Of a stretch of 20,615 nt of DNA, positions 10,147 through 16,358 are shown one piece after another. The stretch spans positions 1 through 20,615 of the forward strand of contig CAJJZO010000009.1 in NCBI GenBank assembly GCA_905197585.1, in the 5' to 3' direction. The DNA is from an uncultured Collinsella sp. Lineage in GTDB: Bacteria; Actinomycetota; Coriobacteriia; Coriobacteriales; Coriobacteriaceae. The stretch's first letter is position 1. Every line of letters starts with the position of its first letter. Below the pieces are notes generated by a model. The model searched no databases, was not told where the DNA came from, and saw nothing but the letters and a program-made list of their open reading frames with translations. The position numbers were made by a program, and so were the translations under genes.

Positions 10147-11172
10147 ATGCTCGCGTTCAACAACGATTATTCCCACGGCGCACACCCGGCGGTGCTGCAG
10201 GCGCTCGTCGATACCAACATGGAGCCGCAGCCCGGCTACGGTACCGATGCGCATACCGAGCGCGCCAAGCAACTTGTTCGCGAGGCCTGCCAGGCCCCCG
10301 ATGCCGACGTGTTTTTTCTGGTGGGCGGCACGCAGGCCAACGCGACGGTGATTGATATGCTGCTTGCGCCCTACGAGGGTGTCGTTGCTGCCGAGACTGG
10401 CCACGTCGCCTGCCACGAGGCGGGTGCCATCGAGTTTGGCGGCCACAAGGTGCTCACCATCCCTGGCTACGAGGGCAAGATGCACGCCGAGGACCTCGAG
10501 AACTATATCCAGGTGTTCTACGAAAACGAGAGCTACGAGCACACGGTGTTCCCGGGCGCCGTGTACGTGAGCCTATCGACTGAGTACGGCACGCTGTACT
10601 CCAAGGCCGAGCTCGCGGCGATCCATGCAGTGTGCCAGAAGCGCGAGATTCCGCTGTTTGTGGACGGTGCCCGCCTGGCCTATGCGCTGGCGGCCGATGA
10701 GTGCGACATTACCCTGCCCGAGCTGGCGCAGCTGTGCGACGTGTTCTACATCGGTGGTACCAAGTGCGGCGCGCTCTGCGGCGAGGCCGTGGTGTTTTGC
10801 GGCATGCACGCTCCGGCGCATCCCATTCCGCGCATTAAGCAGCACGGCGCACTGCTTGCCAAGGGCCGCCTGACGGGCGTCCAGTTTGAGGCGCTCTTTA
10901 CCGATGGCCTGTATTTTGAGATTGGTCGCCAGGCGATTGAGACCGCTCAGGCGCTGCGTCGTGTGCTGCACGAACGCGGCTACCAGTTCTTCTTGGAGAC
11001 GCCCACGAATCAGCAGTTCGTGATTCTGCCCAACGAGGATATGGCCCGCATTCGCGAGCATGCCTCGATCGAGTACTGGGAAAAGTACGATGACACCCAC
11101 ACGGTGGTGCGTTTTTGCACCAGCTGGGCCACGACGCAGGAGGACATCGATGCGCTGGCGGCTGTCCTGTAG
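10147..11172 (+). CDS. PLP-dependent threonine-aldolase/beta-eliminating lyase family enzyme
   Basis: A 341-aa fold-type I PLP enzyme of the low-specificity L-threonine aldolase family. It starts FNNDYSHGAHPAVLQAL as the family does, has the glycine-rich region FFLVGGTQAN, the aspartate in FVDGARLAYAL that contacts the PLP ring, and the Schiff-base lysine Lys206 in YIGGTKCGAL. It would cleave threonine or allo-threonine to glycine and acetaldehyde, though some members act on other beta-hydroxy amino acids. An AGAGGA site precedes the ATG. The 45-nt gap after the PAP2 gene could allow co-transcription; a strong terminator closes the unit. Confidence 0.88.
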   Translation: MLAFNNDYSHGAHPAVLQALVDTNMEPQPGYGTDAHTERAKQLVREACQAPDADVFFLVGGTQANATVIDMLLAPYEGVVAAETGHVACHEAGAIEFGGHKVLTIPGYEGKMHAEDLENYIQVFYENESYEHTVFPGAVYVSLSTEYGTLYSKAELAAIHAVCQKREIPLFVDGARLAYALAADECDITLPELAQLCDVFYIGGTKCGALCGEAVVFCGMHAPAHPIPRIKQHGALLAKGRLTGVQFEALFTDGLYFEIGRQAIETAQALRRVLHERGYQFFLETPTNQQFVILPNEDMARIREHASIEYWEKYDDTHTVVRFCTSWATTQEDIDALAAVL

Positions 11173-11190
11173 CCTGATGTAATGACGAGG

Positions 11191-11234
11191 GGCCGCCTTG
11201 CGCCTGGGTTTGGCGCAAGGCGGTCTTTGCTTTT
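11191..11234 (+). terminator. Strong intrinsic terminator after the aldolase-like gene
   Basis: A 14-bp stem, GGCCGCCTTGCGCC (11191-11204) with GGCGCAAGGCGGTC (11212-11225) and a 7-nt loop, contains one G-T pair and is followed by TTTGCTTTT. It ends 16 nt before the next start. Confidence 0.88.
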
Positions 11235-11250
11235 GAGGGGGAGGGGCTGT

Positions 11251-11841
11251 ATGCCCGAGATGTCCGAGCCGACGATTCGCCTGGCGACGCCCGAAGACGC
11301 GCCGGCGTTGCTTGCCATCTATGAGCCGTATGTGCGCCAGACGGCGATTACCTGCGAATACGAGGTGCCGAGCGTTGAGGAGTTCGCCGGGCGTATCGAG
11401 CGCACGCTCAAGCGCTATCCGTATCTGGTGATGGAGCTGGACGGGCGTCCGGTAGGCTATGCCTATGTGAGTCCGCTTAACAGCCGCGAGGCATACGACT
11501 GGTCGGTCGAGACATCGATCTACCTGGCGCGCGACGTGCGCCACGGCGGGCTGGGCCGCAAGTTGCACGATGCACTCAAGCAATGTCTGATCGCGATGGG
11601 CATCACCAATATGTGCGCCCTCATCGCCGTGCCGCACGACAAGGACGACGAGTATCTGACGCACAACAGTCAGGATTTCCATGCCCATATGGGCTACCGC
11701 CTGGTGGGCGCCTTTGACCGCTGCGCCCAAAAATTCGGCCGCTGGTACGACATGTGCTGGATGGAGTTGGTCTTAGCCGAGCGCACGCCCAACCAACCCA
11801 AACCAACCTGGTTCCCCGACCTCCCCAAACCTACCATTTAG
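11251..11841 (+). CDS. GNAT N-acetyltransferase, phosphinothricin-acetyltransferase-like
   Basis: A 196-aa acetyl-CoA-dependent acetyltransferase. TIRLATPEDAPALLAIYEPYV at the N-terminus, the EYEVP stretch, the acetyl-CoA loop RHGGLGRKLHDAL (motif A), and the C-terminal HMGYRLVGAFDRCAQKFGRW are the pattern of the Pat/Bar/YncA group that acetylates phosphinothricin, methionine sulfoximine and similar amino groups. The ATG at 11251 sits behind a GGGGGAGGGG purine stretch; an in-frame ATG at 11260 is also possible. Upstream codons of the open frame fall inside the terminator and are not used. The end is Pro-rich. It converges on the GntR gene with seven bases between the two stop codons and no visible terminator. 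Confidence 0.85.
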   Translation: MPEMSEPTIRLATPEDAPALLAIYEPYVRQTAITCEYEVPSVEEFAGRIERTLKRYPYLVMELDGRPVGYAYVSPLNSREAYDWSVETSIYLARDVRHGGLGRKLHDALKQCLIAMGITNMCALIAVPHDKDDEYLTHNSQDFHAHMGYRLVGAFDRCAQKFGRWYDMCWMELVLAERTPNQPKPTWFPDLPKPTI

Positions 11842-11848
11842 GGACAGG

Positions 11849-12571
11849 TTAGCCGATGGGCTCGGTGTATTTGGCGCGGTCGGTGCGCTGGATGCGCTTG
11901 GAGACATGGAGCGGGCGGCCGTCAGTGTCGTAGACGTAGTCGGTGATCAGGATCAGCGCCTGCCCGCGCTCAACGTTGAGCAAAAACGCCTCGTTTTGCG
12001 AGGCATAGCACACCTCAAAGGTCTTATGTCCCTGTGCCGGCGCGCGATGGAATTCTTGGCGCAGCGTGGCGTAGAGTGAACCGTTGATATCGCGATCGAT
12101 GAGCGCCTCAAAGCTTGGCGGCAGATAGGTGGTCTCCAGGCACAACGGCGCATCGTCCAGATAACGCAGGCGGACAAGTTTGACGAGCTTGCTGCCCACG
12201 GCGGCATCAAAGAACTTAGCTATGCTGCCGCCCGCCTTGGTAAAGCCCGAGTCCACGGTGCGTGTGGTGGGCTTCATGCCCTGACCCTGGACCTGCGCCG
12301 TATAGCTCGAAAACACCAGGTTGTTCTCGTGGAGCGCCGGCGTGTCGGCCACAAAGGCGCCGCGCCCGCGCTCGGTTCGAACCAGACCCTCATCGACGAG
12401 CACCTTAAGAGCATGGCGCACGGTGCTGCGCGACAGCCCCGATTCGTCCATGAGTTCCATCTCGGACGGCAGCTTGTCTCCGCGTGCGTAGATGCCGGCG
12501 GCGATGCGGTCACGCAGCGTACCCGCCAAGCGCTCGTATTGGGCCAGTTTCTTCTTAGACGAAGCGTTCAT
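11849..12571 (-). CDS. GntR-family (HutC/UTRA type) transcriptional regulator
   Basis: A 240-aa repressor-type protein. Residues about 11-77 form a winged helix-turn-helix (KLPSEMELMDESGLSRSTVRHALKVL, GRGAFV), and the remainder is a UTRA ligand-binding domain ending KRIQRTDRAKY. HutC-group members usually bind a phosphorylated sugar or amino-acid intermediate of the pathway they control. It is divergent from the SIS1 deglycase gene with a 205-nt AT-rich gap containing repeated TGTAT motifs, so it most likely controls the downstream locus and itself. The ribosome site is weak (AGG eight bases upstream). The ligand is not known; glucoselysine-6-phosphate or fructoselysine-6-phosphate would fit. 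Confidence 0.9.
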   Translation of the reverse strand: MNASSKKKLAQYERLAGTLRDRIAAGIYARGDKLPSEMELMDESGLSRSTVRHALKVLVDEGLVRTERGRGAFVADTPALHENNLVFSSYTAQVQGQGMKPTTRTVDSGFTKAGGSIAKFFDAAVGSKLVKLVRLRYLDDAPLCLETTYLPPSFEALIDRDINGSLYATLRQEFHRAPAQGHKTFEVCYASQNEAFLLNVERGQALILITDYVYDTDGRPLHVSKRIQRTDRAKYTEPIG

Positions 12572-12581
12572 GCGATCAACC

Positions 12582-12597
12582 TGTATCTAACTTGTAT
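12582..12597. promoter_or_regulatory. Candidate GntR operator 1
   Basis: TGTATCTAACTTGTAT, eleven bases upstream of the GntR start on the other strand. It matches the site at 12721-12736 at 15 of 16 positions. Confidence 0.5.
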
Positions 12598-12614
12598 GTG
12601 AATCTAATTAAGCA

Positions 12615-12627
12615 TGTATCCAATACA
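12615..12627. promoter_or_regulatory. Candidate GntR operator 2, palindromic
   Basis: TGTAT-CCA-ATACA is a perfect inverted repeat with a 3-nt centre, a usual shape for a GntR-family operator, inside the AT-rich divergent region. Confidence 0.5.
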
Positions 12628-12720
12628 ACAACAAAACCGCTGGTAACAAATTATCAAAAACCGCATCAGCAATATTTCTATGACAAATATAGCATACAAC
12701 TAGTCGACATAACCAAAACA

Positions 12721-12736
12721 TGTATGTAACTTGTAT
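12721..12736. promoter_or_regulatory. Candidate GntR operator 3
   Basis: TGTATGTAACTTGTAT, about 40 nt before the SIS1 start. It differs from the site at 12582 in one base; the two flank the intergenic region symmetrically. Confidence 0.5.
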
Positions 12737-12776
12737 GCCATCGAGAGCATCAAACGAGAAGAAAGGCTGATGCACG

Positions 12777-13769
12777 ATGACTACTCAGGAACAGGTTAAG
12801 GATGTCGTCTCCCAGGTTTTGGCTGACAAGGCAGACAAGGGCGGCATCAAGCGCGTCGTGTGGATTGGCGCCGGCGGATCCAACGGCGGCAACTATCCTG
12901 CCCAGTACTTTATGGAGCACGAGGCCACGCAGGTCGTGAGCTCCAGCTACACCAGCAACGAGTTCGTGCACGCTACCCCGGCCTACGTCAACGAGAACAC
13001 CCTGGCCGTCGTCGTCTCCATGCGCGGCACCAAGGAGACCATCGTCGCCGCCCAGGTCGCCAAGGACCACGGCGCCAGCACCATCGCAATCTATGTTGAC
13101 GAGTCCGGCCTCACCGAGGTCTGCGACTACAAGATCCAGTACGACAGCCTGGCCGTCGACGAGTCCTGCATGGGCCGCACCAACTCTGCCGTCGTGACCA
13201 TGACCGCCATGGAGCTTACGCAGCAGACCGAGGGCTATGCCGAGTACGAGACCGCTATGGCCGCCTTCGACTTGGTCGACCCCATCTATCGCAAGGCCGT
13301 CGAGTACACCCGTCCGCTCGCTGCTAAGTGGGCCGAGCAGAACGCCGACAAGCCCTGCATCAACGTCATGGCTCAGGGTCCGCTCTTTGGTGCCGCCTAC
13401 GTCTTTAGCATCTGCAACGTGCAGGAGATGCTGCAGATCGACTCCTGCACCATCAACACCTGCGACTTCTTCCACGGTCCTTTCGAGATCCTGGACAAGC
13501 GCACCTCGCTGTTCCAGCTCATCAGCGTCGGTCGCAGCCGCTGCAACGACGAGCGCGGCATCCGCTTCGTCAACCAGTACGGTGGCGAGCGCGTCTATCA
13601 GCTCGACGCCAAGGAGCTCGGCCTCAACGACATCAAGGACAGCGTGAGCGAGTACTTCAACCACCTGATCTTTGCCCCGATCCTCAACAACGTGTACATG
13701 CGTGCACTCTCTGCAGTCACCCACAAGGACTACATGACGCGCCGCTACATGTGGAAGCTGGACTACTAG
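12777..13769 (+). CDS. SIS-domain sugar-phosphate deglycase (SIS1), FrlB/GfrE/GfrF-like
   Basis: A 330-aa protein with two SIS domains. The first holds VWIGAGGSNGGNYPAQYF and VVSMRGTKETIVAA; the second holds NTCDFFHGPFEI and ends RRYMWKLDY, the typical end of fructoselysine-6-phosphate deglycases. Enzymes of this type split a glycated amine 6-phosphate to glucose-6-phosphate and the free amine. An unusual point is that the residue before FFHGP is Asp230, where most family members, including SIS2 here, have the catalytic Glu; His233 is kept. AGAAAGG lies about ten bases before the ATG. It is transcribed away from the GntR gene and followed by a hairpin and a good terminator. The substrate is inferred from the PTS and second SIS gene downstream. 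Confidence 0.85.
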   Translation: MTTQEQVKDVVSQVLADKADKGGIKRVVWIGAGGSNGGNYPAQYFMEHEATQVVSSSYTSNEFVHATPAYVNENTLAVVVSMRGTKETIVAAQVAKDHGASTIAIYVDESGLTEVCDYKIQYDSLAVDESCMGRTNSAVVTMTAMELTQQTEGYAEYETAMAAFDLVDPIYRKAVEYTRPLAAKWAEQNADKPCINVMAQGPLFGAAYVFSICNVQEMLQIDSCTINTCDFFHGPFEILDKRTSLFQLISVGRSRCNDERGIRFVNQYGGERVYQLDAKELGLNDIKDSVSEYFNHLIFAPILNNVYMRALSAVTHKDYMTRRYMWKLDY

Positions 13770-13781
13770 GGGATATTGGTT

Positions 13782-13803
13782 CCGCCGTTCTACCGAACGG
13801 CGG
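13782..13803. repeat. Perfect hairpin after SIS1
   Basis: CCGCCGTTC (13782-13790) and GAACGGCGG (13795-13803) pair over 9 bp with a TACC loop. No T run follows. The right arm can instead pair with GCCGTTC at 13841-13847, so two foldings compete. Confidence 0.65.
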
Positions 13804-13810
13804 ACCGGCC

Positions 13811-13936
13811 GACGCTGCGCACCCGGCATTTGGCCAATCTGCCGTTCAATTTCAAAGGCGCGACCAGAAGGTCAGCGCCTTTTCATTTCACGGCACCTTG
13901 GCTCAAATGCGGCCCGCTCGCTGATTTATGCTCAAC
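13811..13936. repeat. Dispersed structured intergenic repeat, copy 2
   Basis: Same edges as copy 1: GACGCTGC at 13811 and TATGCTCAAC from 13927. The arms GCATTTGGCCAA (13826-13837) and TTGGCTCAAATGC (13898-13910) pair over 12 bp with one bulge. The offsets from left edge to arm (15 nt) and from arm to right motif (17 nt) are identical in both copies. The interior carries a terminator hairpin instead of the GNRA-loop hairpin. Confidence 0.75.
13854..13883 (+). terminator. Intrinsic terminator of SIS1
   Basis: AAAGGCGC (13854-13861) with GCGCCTTT (13875-13882) and GACC with GGTC, one bulged A and an AGAA loop, then a T run. It is nested inside the dispersed repeat. Confidence 0.85.
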
Positions 13937-13948
13937 CAGCGGCGCTTT

Positions 13949-14024
13949 AGTCGTTGGGGACGTTCTTAAATGGCTAGTCATTCAGGAGCGTCCCCAACGA
14001 CTAGTCATTTAAGAACGTCCCCAA
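13949..14024. repeat. Two overlapping inverted repeats sharing arms
   Basis: Pair A: 13949-13962 with 13989-14002, a perfect 14-bp match (AGTCGTTGGGGACG). Pair B: 13954-13979 with 13999-14024, 25 of 26 bases matching. The left arms overlap, and the right arm of A overlaps the start of the right arm of B, so only one folding can form at a time. Confidence 0.8.
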
Positions 14025-14065
14025 TGTCTAGGTAGAGCAGATTTTTCCGTTCGGCGATTTGTGTC

Positions 14066-14093
14066 TTGAAAAATGTATATAACGACTATAACG
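14066..14093 (+). promoter_or_regulatory. Candidate promoter of the EamA gene with TATAACG repeats
   Basis: TTGAAA (14066-14071), then TATAAC (14087-14092) after 15 nt. TATAACG occurs twice as a direct repeat (14078-14084, 14087-14093), and TGTATATAAC (14074-14083) resembles the GntR candidate sites. Spacing is short, so a regulator may be needed. Confidence 0.4.
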
Positions 14094-14133
14094 TAGTGTG
14101 AAACATATTGGAAACAATACCGAGGAGGCTGCG

Positions 14134-15216
14134 TTGAAGAAAAGCAATCTGGGCTATGTGCTGGTGCTGGTCGCCGCGCTTATGTGGGGCAGCATCGGAA
14201 TCTTTGTAAACGGCATCTCGGCCATGGGCGTTTCGTCCCAGAGCATGGCTGCCTTTCGCTTGTTGGTCGGAGCGCTTATCTTGGCGCCGGTCCTGATGTT
14301 TATGGGCTGTCGTCCGGGTGAGGGGTCTACCGTGGCTCAGGGTCCGCTGGCCCTGTTCAAGGCGAGCCCTAAAGAGCTTGTTCCCTGCGCGCTTGTCGGT
14401 ATCGTCGGTTTGGCCGCCGCCAACACCTGCTATTACGAGTGCATGGGCGAAGTGGGCATGTCCACGGCCTCGGTGCTGCTCTACACCTCGCCGGTGTTTG
14501 GCGTCGTGCTCGGCCGCGTGCTTTATCGCGAGGACGTGACCCCCAACAAGCTCGTTGCCATTGTCTTTAACATCGTTGGCTGCGTGCTTGCGGTGACCAA
14601 TGGCGACCTTTCCGGTTTCCATTTTTCGGTTTGGGGCGTCACGTCGGGCGTGATTGCAGGCCTTTGTGGTGCGTCGCTCGCGGTGTTTAGCCGAATAGCA
14701 ACCAAGACGGTCCACCCGCTGGCTGTCACGTTTTGGGGCTTTGTTTTTGGCGGTGCGGTTATGGCGACTATCGCGGCTCCGTGGCCGGATGTCGCCGCGG
14801 CAATATCGCCACAGCTGCTGCTGCTGTTCCTTGGCTTTGGGCTCATCCCCACAGCCGTGGCTTACATCTTATATATGCAGGGTCTGTCCATGGGGCTCGA
14901 GACGTCGAAAGTTCCCGTTGTAATGTCTTTCGAGACGGTCGTCACCGTACTGGTGGGCATTGGTGTCTATGCCGAGCCCGCCGGCGCGATCAAAGTCTTG
15001 GGCATCGTGCTGGTGCTCGCGTCCATCCTGATCATGAACACCGACTTCTCCAAGCTGCGCAACAGTGTGTTTGTCGGTCATGTCGTTGAGAGCATGACCT
15101 TTAGGCCCAACGCGTGGTGGACGGAGAAATCGCAGGACATGGATCTGTTTAAGGAACGCACCGGCATCGCGCTGGAGCCCACCGTGCAGGAAAGCCCCTG
15201 GTACTTCGTGCGATAG
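14134..15216 (+). CDS. EamA/DMT-superfamily transporter
   Basis: A 360-aa membrane protein with about ten helices in two EamA repeats (first near LVLVAALMWGSIGIFVNGIS, second starting near FSVWGVTSGVIAGLCGASLAV). I chose TTG at 14134 because GAGGAGG stands five bases before it; an upstream GTG at 14098 is in frame but lacks a ribosome site. About 50 hydrophilic residues follow the last helix, longer than usual. The family mostly exports amino acids, amines or nucleosides. Its place between the SIS1 deglycase and the PTS operon makes export of the amine released by deglycation (for example lysine) a reasonable guess, not shown by sequence. Confidence 0.85.
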   Translation: MKKSNLGYVLVLVAALMWGSIGIFVNGISAMGVSSQSMAAFRLLVGALILAPVLMFMGCRPGEGSTVAQGPLALFKASPKELVPCALVGIVGLAAANTCYYECMGEVGMSTASVLLYTSPVFGVVLGRVLYREDVTPNKLVAIVFNIVGCVLAVTNGDLSGFHFSVWGVTSGVIAGLCGASLAVFSRIATKTVHPLAVTFWGFVFGGAVMATIAAPWPDVAAAISPQLLLLFLGFGLIPTAVAYILYMQGLSMGLETSKVPVVMSFETVVTVLVGIGVYAEPAGAIKVLGIVLVLASILIMNTDFSKLRNSVFVGHVVESMTFRPNAWWTEKSQDMDLFKERTGIALEPTVQESPWYFVR

Positions 15217-15240
15217 GGGATGGGCGAGACGTCTGATCGA

Positions 15241-15267
15241 GTGCCGACAAGACAGTGCCGACCTGTC
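15241..15267. repeat. Short repeat and hairpin after the EamA gene
   Basis: GTGCCGAC occurs at 15241-15248 and 15255-15262, and GACAG/CTGTC can close a 5-bp hairpin around the second copy. No T run, so no clear terminator for the EamA gene. Confidence 0.3.
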
Positions 15268-15293
15268 CTGCACCAACGTTTCGAGTACGTTAA

Positions 15294-15335
15294 ACCCGCA
15301 AACGGTCGATTTTCACCCGCGAACGGTCTTTATAC
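15294..15335. promoter_or_regulatory. Tandem 21-bp direct repeat upstream of the PTS operon
   Basis: ACCCGCAAACGGTCGATTTTC is followed at exactly 21 nt by ACCCGCGAACGGTCTTTATAC; ACCCGC, AACGGTC and several following T positions are shared. A two-helical-turn period places both on one DNA face, as for an activator site. It ends about 30 nt before the TATAAT at 15367. Confidence 0.5.
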
Positions 15336-15363
15336 TAATTAGCAATATCCGCAACGTATAAGA

Positions 15364-15382
15364 CGTTATAATGACCATAACG
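15364..15382 (+). promoter_or_regulatory. PTS operon promoter -10 region with inverted CGTTATA repeat
   Basis: TATAAT (15367-15372) lies 27 nt before the start codon and has no good -35. CGTTATA (15364-15370) and CATAACG (15376-15382) form an inverted pair, and the same TATAACG word occurs twice before the EamA gene. Confidence 0.45.
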
Positions 15383-15398
15383 AAAAGGAGGAGGCAAG

Positions 15399-16322
15399 AT
15401 GAATCAGATCATTCTCGCATCTCATGGCGGCCTGGCCGCAGGCGCCAAAGACACGCTCGAGATGGTTCTCGGCGACGTGTCGAACGTCCACGTCGTGTCG
15501 CTTGCTCGTGATGACAAGGAGCCCATCACCAATAAGGTGGACGCCATGATCGCCACGTTCAACGCGGACGACACCGTCTATGTGCTGACCGATATGCTCG
15601 GCAGCTCGGTCAACAACAACATGGTCGAGCTTTCCAAGAACGGCACGAAGTTCACGGTTGTCAGCGGTTTCAACATCCCGCTGGCGCTCACGCTTGCTAT
15701 GAGCCCCGCCCCCGTCAAGGGTGCCGAGCTCGCGGCCCTCATCAACGAGGCCCGCACCGGTCTGACCAACCCCAACGCACCGGTCGAGGCCGCCGCGGCT
15801 CCCGCCAAGAAGGCCAAGGCATCCCGTCACAGCTCCGGTCCCGCCAAGATCGTCCTCGCACGTCTTGACTACCGTCTGCTGCACGGCCAGGTCGTCTTTA
15901 CCTGGACCACCAAGGTTCAGGCCGAGCGCATCATCGTCGTCGACAACGCTGCCGCCAACGATGACATCAAGAAGGGCGCTCTTAAGCTGGCCAAGCCCCA
16001 GGGCGTGCGCCTGAACGTCTTCACCGTCGAGCGTGCCCTCGCCAAGATGGACAAGCTCAACACCCTCGGCGAGCGCGTCATGTTCGTCTTTGGCAACACG
16101 GCCGAGATGCTGCAGTTCTGCCAGGGCTACAAGCTCGACGCCATCAACCTGGGCGCCACCGCCAACCACGACGGTGCCGATCAGATTGGCGGCAAGGACA
16201 GCTCCGTCTTCCTCGACGCCACCCAGAAGGCCGACGTCAACCAGCTGCTCGACATGGGCATCAAGCTCTACGTCCAGCAGACCCCTACGTATCAGAGCGT
16301 CGACATCGACGCCAAGCTGTAA
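15399..16322 (+). CDS. PTS mannose-family EIIAB fusion
   Basis: A 307-aa cytoplasmic phosphotransfer protein. Residues 1 to about 130 are an EIIA-Man domain with the phosphorylated His9 in LASHGGLAAG. An Ala/Lys-rich linker follows at about 127-147 (APVEAAAAPAKKAKA). The rest is an EIIB domain with the second phosphorylated His162 in DYRLLHGQVV. It takes phosphate from HPr and hands it to the incoming sugar. AAGGAGGAGG precedes the ATG. The operon IIAB-IIC-IID follows directly. Man-family IIA and IIB are separate genes in many systems (as in the Salmonella gfr set), but fusions as in ManX are common. The substrate is not read from this domain. Confidence 0.95.
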   Translation: MNQIILASHGGLAAGAKDTLEMVLGDVSNVHVVSLARDDKEPITNKVDAMIATFNADDTVYVLTDMLGSSVNNNMVELSKNGTKFTVVSGFNIPLALTLAMSPAPVKGAELAALINEARTGLTNPNAPVEAAAAPAKKAKASRHSSGPAKIVLARLDYRLLHGQVVFTWTTKVQAERIIVVDNAAANDDIKKGALKLAKPQGVRLNVFTVERALAKMDKLNTLGERVMFVFGNTAEMLQFCQGYKLDAINLGATANHDGADQIGGKDSSVFLDATQKADVNQLLDMGIKLYVQQTPTYQSVDIDAKL

Positions 16323-16327
16323 TCAAC

Positions 16328-16341
16328 CAGGCTTTTGCCTG
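16328..16341. repeat. Small intercistronic hairpin
   Basis: CAGGC (16328-16332) and GCCTG (16337-16341) with a TTTT loop, between the IIAB stop and the IIC ribosome site. It may tune mRNA stability or IIC translation. Confidence 0.4.
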
Positions 16342-16358
16342 ACTGAAAGGAGAAGGGT

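Larger units (their letters stand above)
13770..14133. other. Gene-free structured region between SIS1 and the EamA gene
   Basis: This gap of 364 nt has no convincing gene. In order it holds a perfect 9-bp hairpin (13782-13803), a dispersed repeat copy with an embedded terminator (13811-13936), two overlapping inverted repeats (13949-14024), and an AT-rich promoter-like stretch (14066-14093). A 78-codon frame across the repeat is not supported. Confidence 0.7.

Noticed and set aside
9190..10542. A 450-codon minus-strand frame across the PAP2 and aldolase-like genes
   Set aside because: It runs opposite two well supported genes and the region between them and shows no recognisable domain.
12750..13829. 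A 359-codon minus-strand frame opposite SIS1 (and a similar one opposite SIS2)
   Set aside because: Val/Asp/Gly-rich shadow produced by biased codons of the SIS genes.
13776..14012. A 78-codon frame after SIS1
   Set aside because: It is only a translation of the hairpin and dispersed repeat; the similar frame at 8916-9209 arises from copy 1 of the same repeat. No ribosome site.
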